Of a stretch of DNA of 5,362 nt, positions 1-4,930 are shown in pieces. The notes beneath the pieces are model-generated. The model was not told the DNA's origin, did not search any database, and was given only the letters and a program-made list of their open reading frames with translations. The translations under genes were made by a program, and so were the position numbers. Position 1 is the first letter of the stretch. Each line of letters begins with the position of its first letter. This stretch comes from Arenicella sp. (GTDB taxonomy: Bacteria; Pseudomonadota; Gammaproteobacteria; Arenicellales; Arenicellaceae): assembly GCA_016763815.1 (NCBI GenBank), contig JAESTB010000372.1, forward strand, positions 1 to 5,362, given 5' to 3'.

Positions 1-1
1 A

Positions 2-181
2 CAACCGATTGTGCCAATAAACTGTGAACTGTCTAAGCAGCATGGGTATGTGTTAGGCATGTCATGTTGGGTAACGATCAGTGAAAAATTAGTTGCGAGC
101 CAGATCATAGGCAGTAAAGTTATCTCTGATTTTTCGAGCTTAACCGCGTCTCAAGAATTTAGCGCCAGTAGGCTTGGGTAA
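2..181 (+). CDS. Possible 3' end of an unidentified gene (partial)
   Basis: This frame is open from the left edge of the window to a TAA at 179-181, giving 59 residues with no start visible upstream. An internal ATG at 59-61 would give only 40 residues. The translation contains C-W-V-T-I-S-E-K-L and ends in S-A-S-R-L-G. I recognise no family. An open run of 59 codons is not very unlikely by chance, and the opposite strand is also open over much of the same stretch (from about base 150 to the left edge). It may be the C-terminus of a gene that begins outside the window, or chance. Upstream sequence would decide. Confidence 0.25.
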   Translation, partial: QPIVPINCELSKQHGYVLGMSCWVTISEKLVASQIIGSKVISDFSSLTASQEFSASRLG

Positions 182-230
182 TGCATACTTATGGGTAAGT
201 TACTTAGTACGGTAGAATTGAAATCGTTAA

Positions 231-380
231 ATGGGCTTTAGTTTGGTTTTGGCCTTACTCGACGAGAGTTTTGATACTGGAGCTTCGAGCATTGACACTA
301 AAAACGATCGGCTGCAAAGTGCATCGGATCATGAGCAGCAGCAGGCTCCGAAGATAAGGAGTCTTGGTGTTTGCTACTAG
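231..380 (+). CDS. Small ORF of doubtful coding status (49 aa)
   Basis: ATG at 231 follows directly on an in-frame TAA (228-230), so this is the first possible ATG of the frame. The frame ends at TAG 378-380. The product starts with a short hydrophobic run (M-G-F-S-L-V-L-A-L-L). It then becomes polar, with a Q-Q-Q run and a C-terminal G-V-C-Y. There is no convincing ribosome binding site in front of the ATG and no family I recognise. The hydrophobic run is too short and lacks the N-terminal positive charge of a normal signal peptide. I list it because it is the only ATG-started frame of appreciable length in a 260-bp gap, but a chance ORF is more likely. Confidence 0.15.
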   Translation: MGFSLVLALLDESFDTGASSIDTKNDRLQSASDHEQQQAPKIRSLGVCY

Positions 381-391
381 CATAACGGGTT

Positions 392-403
392 TATAAATAT
401 AAA
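392..403 (+). promoter_or_regulatory. Possible -10 region of the secreted-protein gene
   Basis: Two overlapping-register TATAAA hexamers (392-397 and 398-403) sit about 40-50 bp before the ATG at 442, a plausible distance for a promoter with a short leader. The best -35-like hexamer, TTGCTA at 371-376, is 15 bp from the first and 21 bp from the second, so neither spacing is ideal. Confidence 0.3.
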
Positions 404-433
404 ATTGCGCTGCAAGACTAGAGCGCTCGGGTT

Positions 434-439
434 GGAGAG
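434..439 (+). promoter_or_regulatory. Ribosome binding site of the secreted-protein gene
   Basis: GGAGAG ends only 2 bases before the ATG at 442, which is tighter than usual. The frame upstream has stops at 394-396 and 400-402 and no ATG, GTG or TTG in between. ATG 442 is therefore the only start compatible with the signal peptide. Confidence 0.5.
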
Positions 440-441
440 TT

Positions 442-840
442 ATGGTTACAAGATGGAAAGGTCTTTGTTTGCTGGTTTTAGGTTTAGCCAGCGGTCTAAA
501 TGTCGCACTTGCTCAACAGGGCGACGACCCGCTAAATGGCTATTGGAAACAAGTTGGCGAGTCGGTATATATCGTAATCACCTTGTCCGAGGGTGGCTAT
601 GAAGCCGAAGTCATGCGAAACGACTGGGCCCCAGGATTGGTAGGCACCAAGATATTTGAAAATGTACTGAGCGTGAGTAATAAAAAGCCCCGCTGGGCCG
701 GAGATACGTTTACTGTCGGTTCTAATGAATCTGGTAAGGCGACGTTGAGTCTCGATCGTTCTGGCGAACTAAGAACTAGACTAAAGCCTGGCGGGCGCGC
801 TAAATGGAAGCGCACCGACCCAATCGAGAAGCGCTACTAG
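442..840 (+). CDS. Small secreted protein, DUF2147/lipocalin-like
   Basis: This 132-residue protein has a clear Sec signal peptide: K/R-bearing N-terminus (R4, K6), hydrophobic core at 8-19 and an A-L-A|Q-Q cleavage site after residue 24. Cys9 is inside the hydrophobic core and not in a lipobox, so it is not a lipoprotein. The mature part is about 108 residues, a typical size for one small beta-barrel domain. It starts G-Y-W-K (W35), has alternating hydrophobics (V-Y-I-V-I-T-L), a R-W-A-G turn (W85), a G-K-A-T-L-S-L strand and a closing K-W-K-R (W122). This pattern resembles DUF2147-type periplasmic proteins, whose function is unknown. The family call is by eye and tentative; the secretion call is firmer. 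Its 3' end is 28 bp from that of the thiolase gene, which it faces tail to tail, so it is probably not part of the oxygenase/thiolase unit. Confidence 0.8.
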   Translation: MVTRWKGLCLLVLGLASGLNVALAQQGDDPLNGYWKQVGESVYIVITLSEGGYEAEVMRNDWAPGLVGTKIFENVLSVSNKKPRWAGDTFTVGSNESGKATLSLDRSGELRTRLKPGGRAKWKRTDPIEKRY

Positions 841-868
841 CGTTACGCATGAGGCAAGTCCGCCCCTG

Positions 869-2104
869 TTAAGTAGTACCTACTATAAAGCTGGCACAGG
901 TTGTTGTACTGCCGCCTAGGTTAAACGTCATCATATCGCCAGCGTTTGCGATTTGCCGCCCTTCATAGCGGTGGGTGGTTTGTTTGGCGCAATCAAGTAA
1001 CATGCGAACACCGGTTGCTCCAACTGGGTGGCCTTGACCTATCAAGCCACCACTAGCGTTGATTGGTAATTTTCCGTCAATTTGAGTATCGCCGTTTTCT
1101 ATTGCTTTCCAAGCTTCCCCTGGCGTGTATAAGCCTGAATGATCAACGATCATATATTCGGTAATATTAAAGCAGTCGTGAACTTCCATACCACTTATCT
1201 GTTCTATGCTAGTCAGGCCAGCTCGCTTAAGCGTTTGTTCAAATAGCATTTTTACATGCGGCAACAGCGTTTTTTCACCTTGGGCTAAGCGGCGCTTTTG
1301 GCTAAATTGCATCGGTGCATTTATATGTCCCCAGCCCTTTATATAGGGGATGCTATCGAGACTGATTCCGTGTTCTTTGGCGTAGGCTTGTGCTCGTTCA
1401 GATGTGGCTAATAATACGGTTGCCGCACCGTCGGTGATTTGGCCGCAGTCTAATCGTCGGATGTTACCGGCGATAATAGGGTTTAGTTCGTCATTATCGC
1501 TAAACGCTTCTGGGCTAATGTCCCAATGGCGAGATTGCGCGTTCGGGTTATGCTTAGCATTAGCGTAGTTTTTAGCGGAGATTGCTTCGAGGTGCGTTTT
1601 TGAGACACCAAAGGTGCTCGAATATTCGTCAATTAGGTCACTGAAAGCACAAGGCCATACGGCTTTAGAGTCGACCCATTCTTTACCAACCCAAGCGGCA
1701 GCAGCAAGCGGGTCGCCTTTTATCGCTGGCTCCGCGACCTTCATCATTTCAATGCCGACCACGCAGGCAAGATCATAGCGCCCCGACTCCAAGTCGGCCA
1801 TTGCCGCTAGCACCGCCATTGAGCCTGAGGCGCAAGCAGCTTCATGACTCGATGCCGGGAGGTAGGCCAGTGCCGGATCTACGTGGCCGAAGAAGCCGCC
1901 TAAGTGAGCTTGACCGGTATAGGACGCTGAGACGAAGTTACCGACATGGCCTACTTGGATATCAGCAGGGTCAAGTTTAGTGTCGTTTAACGCGCCTTTG
2001 ACTGAATCGCTAAATAGATCGAAAATTGTTTTTTGTTCACGAACCCAGTTTCGAGCGAAGTCGCTTCGATGGCCGCCGAGGATGTAAATTCGAGATTTTC
2101 TCAT
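869..2104 (-). CDS. SCP2-type thiolase (acetyl-CoA acetyltransferase family)
   Basis: This 411-residue protein has the full length of a thiolase. Thiolases exchange an acyl group between CoA and an acyl-CoA, cleaving 3-ketoacyl-CoA or condensing acyl-CoAs. Visible motifs are the nucleophile Cys91 in H-E-A-A-C-A-S-G-S, an N-terminal Y-I-L-G-G-H-R-S-D-F strand, D-G-A-A at 225-228, H-D-C-F at 309-312 and G-Q-G-H-P-V-G-A-T-G with His359. The C-terminal glycine loop is G-G-S-T (397-400) instead of the C-x-G of degradative and biosynthetic thiolases. HDCF in place of NEAF, together with loss of CxG, is the known signature of SCP2/SCP-x thiolases; Cys311 would be the acid/base. The start is the ATG at 2104, with only a weak AGG about 10 bases upstream. 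It follows the oxygenase gene by 83 bp on the same strand, which suggests co-transcription or co-regulation. The natural acyl-CoA substrate cannot be inferred; such thiolases often act on branched, steroid-side-chain or aromatic acyl-CoAs. Confidence 0.93.
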   Translation of the reverse strand: MRKSRIYILGGHRSDFARNWVREQKTIFDLFSDSVKGALNDTKLDPADIQVGHVGNFVSASYTGQAHLGGFFGHVDPALAYLPASSHEAACASGSMAVLAAMADLESGRYDLACVVGIEMMKVAEPAIKGDPLAAAAWVGKEWVDSKAVWPCAFSDLIDEYSSTFGVSKTHLEAISAKNYANAKHNPNAQSRHWDISPEAFSDNDELNPIIAGNIRRLDCGQITDGAATVLLATSERAQAYAKEHGISLDSIPYIKGWGHINAPMQFSQKRRLAQGEKTLLPHVKMLFEQTLKRAGLTSIEQISGMEVHDCFNITEYMIVDHSGLYTPGEAWKAIENGDTQIDGKLPINASGGLIGQGHPVGATGVRMLLDCAKQTTHRYEGRQIANAGDMMTFNLGGSTTTCASFIVGTT

Positions 2105-2120
2105 GACTTATTAAACCTGT

Positions 2121-2138
2121 TCAGTGAAACTGACTTTT
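2121..2138. promoter_or_regulatory. Candidate operator box upstream of the thiolase
   Basis: A perfect inverted repeat TCAGT-GAA-ACTGA lies at 2121-2133, 17 bp before the thiolase start. It forms part of an 18-bp box matching 15 of 18 positions at 3753-3770 in front of the oxygenase gene; the core TGAAACTGAyTTTT matches 13 of 14. Conservation in front of both minus-strand genes suggests a shared regulator site, but no binding protein is proven. Confidence 0.35.
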
Positions 2139-2152
2139 ACCATACAGTTGTA

Positions 2153-2158
2153 ATTATA
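2153..2158 (-). promoter_or_regulatory. Possible internal promoter of the thiolase (-10)
   Basis: Read on the minus strand this is a perfect TATAAT, about 50 bp upstream of the thiolase ATG. It lies in a near-palindrome at 2147-2160 (7-bp arms, 6 of 7 pairing). No good -35 is found 16-18 bp upstream, so it would need an activator or may be fortuitous. If used, transcription would start near 2146 and the box at 2121-2138 would lie just downstream. Confidence 0.35.
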
Positions 2159-2187
2159 ACGCTAACAGCTAAGCACGTGGTTTTGCT

Positions 2188-3705
2188 CTAGTCCTGATTA
2201 GCCGAAGATTGTGCAGCGGCGCGCGGGGTGCTTTGACGCTCTTGGGCATCACGTATAGTCGGCCCATCAGCCCAAGTAGCGTGAGTGCCACTGGCAATTC
2301 GATGCGGTAAAATAATGCTGCAGACGGGGCCAGCCTCGATATTTTGAGCATCAATTAATACGCATTCAGAGCGATTTTTCTTGGTATCAGTTATAAAGCT
2401 TACTAAATAGCCATCGTCCTCACTTTGCGCGTTGGTGCGCGGCACAAACGGCGCTTCGCTGCCATAACGTTTGCTGCCAAAGTAGAGCTCGCTTGTCTCG
2501 CCGGATTCTAAGTCGTGTTTAACAATGCCGGCAAATAAAAACCAGCCTGGTTTACTGTAGGTCGAGTAAAGATAGCGCGCTTTCTTGCCAGCGTAAGCTT
2601 GGTTAAAAGTACCAAACTCTAATACACGCTCACTTAGGCGCTCTTCTTTGGTCTCACCGGTTTTTAGATTAAAGCGCCAGCGGTGCAGTTTAGATTGAAA
2701 TGATTGTTGATCTAAGCCGGCCATGAATTTACCTGCGTTTTTTGGCATTCTTGGCATTGGCGCTGGGTCAGGCTTGTCTTGAAAGTAGCCGTCTAACACG
2801 ATTTCATCGCCTTCTTCATAAGCGTTCATCCAATGTAAAACATAGGTCGGTGCGGCCTCAAACCATTGGATATCGTCTTGATTACCAAAGCGTGGGAGAA
2901 TCGCGAAGCGAGTTGGCGTATCAGGGTAATAGGTTGGTACGTGTTTACCGCGCGCTAGTTTTTCGGGATCCCAAAAAAATGGTAAATCTACCAGTATAGA
3001 ATAGTTTTCGGTGAATGCCATATCGTGTGGCAGGCGAGGGCCAGGTAGTGGCACCGGTGTGTAGTGCACCAGTTGGTTGTCTTTGTTGACCACCCCGTAG
3101 TGTTGATACGGCGGATTTTTCGAGTAATTGAAAAACATCATTTCGCCGGTATTTTCGTCGACTTTAGGATGCGCTGAAATACCTTCCTCAGGTACCCAAG
3201 ATTCAGTGCCGTGCTGCTCTAAGGTGTAAGGGTCAAGTCGATAGCCTTCACCACACTGCCAAAAGGTTGAGAGTACTTGGCCAGCGTGAACGACTACGTC
3301 TGTAGAACTTGAATCCTTAATATATTCTTGTGCGCCCCAACCCGGCCGGGTCGAGAGTTTGGCATCGTTAACGAATTCAGTCCAGAGCGCTTTGCCGGCC
3401 TGTTGCTCTGCGTCAAAACCTTTAGTACGAATAAAGCGGTTTCGATACTCAGCTTTGCCGTCTCTAAATGATATTGAGTGCAACATGCCATCACCGTCGA
3501 AAGGGTGGTAATGCCCAATGGGCTTATGGACTGGGTTTTCGGTATTGCGTATGTAGACGCCGTCAATGTCTTTTGGTATTTCGCCAATTACCTCCATATC
3601 GGTGGCGTTTACTTCATCAAACATTGGAGCCCATGCACCGTTGAGGTAGGGGTGAATGCCACGTTTGATTGTATGCTCTACCGTGTTTTTCCAAGTAACT
3701 GTCAT
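2188..3705 (-). CDS. Carotenoid oxygenase / lignostilbene-dioxygenase family protein
   Basis: This 505-residue protein has the full length of a carotenoid cleavage dioxygenase, a non-heme Fe(II) enzyme that splits a C=C bond with O2 into two carbonyl products. The seven-bladed propeller's four iron ligands are visible: His179 (S-A-H-P-K), His227 (L-P-H-D-M-A-F), His291 (Y-V-L-H-W-M-N) and His475 (G-T-H-A-T-W). Second-shell glutamates appear as Glu363 (V-L-E-F-G) and Glu417 (G-S-E-A-P-F-V). The N-terminal V-Y-I-R-N-T-E-N-P and H-P-F-D-G-D-G-M-L-H motifs are typical. At the site of the third glutamate (W-E in relatives) I read W149-Q150. No signal peptide, so probably cytoplasmic. The last 25 residues, after W478, form an A/Q/S-rich tail. 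The ATG at 3705 is preceded by AGAGA at good distance. It starts a likely two-gene unit with the thiolase and is divergent from the tandem HxlR regulator. Substrate unknown: stilbenoid, phenylpropenoid or apocarotenoid are the family options. Confidence 0.93.
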   Translation of the reverse strand: MTVTWKNTVEHTIKRGIHPYLNGAWAPMFDEVNATDMEVIGEIPKDIDGVYIRNTENPVHKPIGHYHPFDGDGMLHSISFRDGKAEYRNRFIRTKGFDAEQQAGKALWTEFVNDAKLSTRPGWGAQEYIKDSSSTDVVVHAGQVLSTFWQCGEGYRLDPYTLEQHGTESWVPEEGISAHPKVDENTGEMMFFNYSKNPPYQHYGVVNKDNQLVHYTPVPLPGPRLPHDMAFTENYSILVDLPFFWDPEKLARGKHVPTYYPDTPTRFAILPRFGNQDDIQWFEAAPTYVLHWMNAYEEGDEIVLDGYFQDKPDPAPMPRMPKNAGKFMAGLDQQSFQSKLHRWRFNLKTGETKEERLSERVLEFGTFNQAYAGKKARYLYSTYSKPGWFLFAGIVKHDLESGETSELYFGSKRYGSEAPFVPRTNAQSEDDGYLVSFITDTKKNRSECVLIDAQNIEAGPVCSIILPHRIASGTHATWADGPTIRDAQERQSTPRAAAQSSANQD

Positions 3706-3710
3706 CGTGA

Positions 3711-3716
3711 TCTCTT
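3711..3716 (-). promoter_or_regulatory. Ribosome binding site of the oxygenase gene
   Basis: On the minus strand an A-run leads into AAGAGA, 5 bases before the ATG at 3705. The spacing and purine richness support this start. Confidence 0.55.
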
Positions 3717-3733
3717 TTTTTGGCTGATTTATT

Positions 3734-3747
3734 TTACTGCTCAGTAA
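3734..3747. promoter_or_regulatory. Palindrome TTACTG-CT-CAGTAA in the oxygenase leader
   Basis: This is a perfect 6-2-6 inverted repeat, 29-42 bp upstream of the oxygenase start and about 20-30 bp downstream of its predicted transcription start. It shares ACTG/CAGT half-sites with the TCAGT/ACTGA repeats at 2121-2133 and 3741-3765. A repressor operator or a small leader hairpin are both possible. Confidence 0.35.
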
Positions 3748-3752
3748 CTACT

Positions 3753-3770
3753 TCTATGAAACTGATTTTT
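3753..3770. promoter_or_regulatory. Candidate operator box over the oxygenase transcription start
   Basis: This is the second copy of the 18-bp box also found at 2121-2138 (15 of 18 identical). It begins one base downstream of the predicted -10 and covers the expected +1 (about 3765), where a bound repressor would block transcription. Confidence 0.35.
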
Positions 3771-3771
3771 G

Positions 3772-3800
3772 ATTAAATAGCTAATTGGACGACACGTCAA
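3772..3800 (-). promoter_or_regulatory. Sigma70-like promoter of the oxygenase gene
   Basis: Read on the minus strand, -35 TTGACG (3795-3800, 5 of 6 to consensus) and -10 TTTAAT (3772-3777, 5 of 6) are separated by exactly 17 bp. The expected start near 3765 gives a leader of about 60 bases. The -35 overlaps a short inverted repeat GACG-ACA-CGTC (3788-3798). This is the best promoter in the window. Confidence 0.6.
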
Positions 3801-3850
3801 GATTAGAATTGTGAATATTGGATTAATTTTTGCCGTCGTTTGACTATCCT

Positions 3851-3877
3851 CTAAGTATTCAAGGTGAGAATCCTTAG
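3851..3877. promoter_or_regulatory. Imperfect 10-7-10 palindrome in the divergent intergenic region
   Basis: The left arm CTAAGTATTC (3851-3860) and right arm GAATCCTTAG (3868-3877) are complementary at 9 of 10 positions across a 7-base spacer. It is the longest inverted repeat I found in the region between the oxygenase and the regulator. It lies 73 bp before the regulator's ATG and about 50 bp beyond the oxygenase -35, a place suited to autoregulation and to control of the divergent promoter. No T-run follows, so it is not a terminator. Confidence 0.45.
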
Positions 3878-3949
3878 TTTGTGATAGTGTTTTTTTAGCC
3901 AATAGCGACTATGCGCGACATCTTTATGGGTGTTTGCTAAGCTGATGTT

Positions 3950-4882
3950 ATGTCTGAACAACTTATACTTAATCAAGCTATTGCTGATGGTCTGGATGTT
4001 ATTGGAGATCGATGGACCCTGCTTATTCTTCGCTCGGCGTTTTATGGGGTCAATCGCTTTGATGCTTTTCAGGCAGCGACGGGTGCTAGCCGCTCGACCC
4101 TATCTCGTCGACTGAATGCGTTGATTGAGCACGAAATCTTTTATAAACACCCCTATAGCAACGCGGCGAATCGGTTTGAGTACAAATTTACCGAGAAGGG
4201 TTTAGGTCTATTTGGGCCTTCTTTGCTGGCAGCAAAATGGGAGGCTGATTGGAAGACCGCCGATTATGTTGATATATCGGATGGGCTTTTTCACCATCAT
4301 TGCAATGCCTTCATGCGGCCTAAAGTGGTATGCAGGGCGTGTAAACAAAATTTATTCTTCGACGAGGTCGCCTGGTCCGAACTACGTCGGCGCTTAGAGT
4401 CGCAACTCGAAGAGATTCGTACTTACAACACGCAAAACCGAAAGCGAGTTAAGAGTGCCTCAGGCCCCGACCTTGGTAATTCTAACTTGGCGTCACTTAT
4501 AGGCGACCGATGGACATTATTAGTCTTGATTGCCTCATTTTTGGGGGTGCAAAGGTACGACGCGTTTTTAACACAATTGAATACACCCCCGAGCGTTCTG
4601 TCAGAGCGCTTGAAGCAGTTGGTTAGCAATAAGATTTTCGAAAAAGTCGAATATCAGAAAAACCCGCCACGACACAATTATATTTTGACCGATAAGGGCA
4701 AAGCGTTGTTCCCATTTGTAATGACCTTGAGACAATGGGTTGCGGGCAACCTTAACTACGCGAATGAATCTAGCCCGCTAACGCATTCAAGTTGCGGCAA
4801 GCCGTTGGTGATCGATATTGTTTGTGATCAATGTGATCATAAACCATGGCCTGCGGACTTAGAGTTTAGACGCCGTTCATAG
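3950..4882 (+). CDS. Tandem HxlR-type winged-helix transcriptional regulator
   Basis: This 310-residue protein consists of two HxlR domains in one chain; typical HxlR regulators have one domain in roughly 100-150 residues and act as dimers. Domain 1 (about 12-102) and domain 2 (about 178-268) align without gaps from residue 18 to 88 and 184 to 254, with about 33 of 71 identical, including I-G-D-R-W-T-L-L, the L-S-x-R-L recognition region, an R-x2-Y-x2-T wing and K-G-x2-L-F. Each domain is followed by H-x2-C-x9-C-x2-C (H115/C118/C128/C131 and H279/C282/C292/C295), a possible zinc site or thiol switch. A polar, probably helical linker covers about 138-175. The N-terminal redox cysteine of YodB/HypR-type members is absent. 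An in-frame stop at 3938-3940 leaves ATG 3950 as the only ATG start before domain 1; no good ribosome binding site is seen. It is divergent from the oxygenase gene, so it is a likely regulator of that gene and of itself (inference). Confidence 0.93.
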   Translation: MSEQLILNQAIADGLDVIGDRWTLLILRSAFYGVNRFDAFQAATGASRSTLSRRLNALIEHEIFYKHPYSNAANRFEYKFTEKGLGLFGPSLLAAKWEADWKTADYVDISDGLFHHHCNAFMRPKVVCRACKQNLFFDEVAWSELRRRLESQLEEIRTYNTQNRKRVKSASGPDLGNSNLASLIGDRWTLLVLIASFLGVQRYDAFLTQLNTPPSVLSERLKQLVSNKIFEKVEYQKNPPRHNYILTDKGKALFPFVMTLRQWVAGNLNYANESSPLTHSSCGKPLVIDIVCDQCDHKPWPADLEFRRRS

Positions 4883-4896
4883 GTCTTGCCCTGGCC

Positions 4897-4908
4897 AACG
4901 CGCGCGTT
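4897..4908. repeat. GC-rich 12-bp palindrome between convergent genes
   Basis: AACGCGCGCGTT is perfectly self-complementary and lies in the 48-bp gap between the regulator's stop and the stop of the DUF4097-like gene. Flanking bases extend it to 16 of 18 paired positions. As RNA it could form a short hairpin from either strand, but no T-run follows on either side, so a standard intrinsic terminator is not supported. Confidence 0.3.
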
Positions 4909-4930
4909 AGCGAAATCGCATTTACCATGG

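Larger units (their letters stand above)
182..441. other. Intergenic stretch with no identifiable gene
   Basis: This stretch lies between the left-edge open frame and the secreted-protein gene. It contains a weak 49-codon ORF (231-380), a TTGACA hexamer at 292-297 without a good -10 at the right distance, and a short CAG run at 335-344 flanked by 4-bp complementary arms GAGC/GCTC. A strong Shine-Dalgarno-like AAGGAG lies at 356-361, and an AT-rich block at 391-405 contains two TATAAA hexamers. The AAGGAG precedes only a 9-codon frame (GTG at 367, stop at 394-396). No RNA gene is recognisable. Confidence 0.5.

Noticed and set aside
1..108. Minus-strand frame from an ATG at 108 running out of the left edge (36 codons)
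   Set aside because: It is short, has no ribosome binding site that I can see and no family signature; the opposite strand is open over a longer stretch.
292..320. TTGACA (292-297) as -35 of a promoter for the secreted-protein gene
   Set aside because: The hexamer at the 17-bp spacing is CAAAGT, only 3 of 6 to the -10 consensus.
405..602. Plus-strand frame overlapping the start of the secreted-protein gene
   Set aside because: It starts with TTG, has no family features and overlaps a gene with a convincing signal peptide in another frame.
597..815. Minus-strand frame inside the secreted-protein gene
   Set aside because: It is the antisense of a better-supported coding sequence and has no recognisable motif.
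872..884. Inverted repeat AGTAG-TAC-CTACT at the thiolase 3' end as a terminator
   Set aside because: The stem is only 5 bp, lies within coding sequence and has no T-run on either strand.
2742..2999. Plus-strand frame inside the oxygenase gene
   Set aside because: It lies antisense to a region that codes for iron-ligand and propeller-blade sequence of the oxygenase.
3294..3747. Frames on both strands over the 5' part of the oxygenase gene (minus 3294-3587, plus 3478-3747)
   Set aside because: They overlap the conserved N-terminal motifs of the oxygenase; the translations resemble no family.
3840..3871. TTGACT (3840-3845) as -35 of the regulator promoter
   Set aside because: No -10-like hexamer lies 16-18 bp downstream; the nearest, GAGAAT, is 20 bp away and inside the palindrome.
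4212..4629. Out-of-frame ORFs within the regulator gene (plus 4212-4397, minus 4423-4629)
   Set aside because: They are shadows of the His/Cys motif and linker region, which are clearly coding in the HxlR frame.
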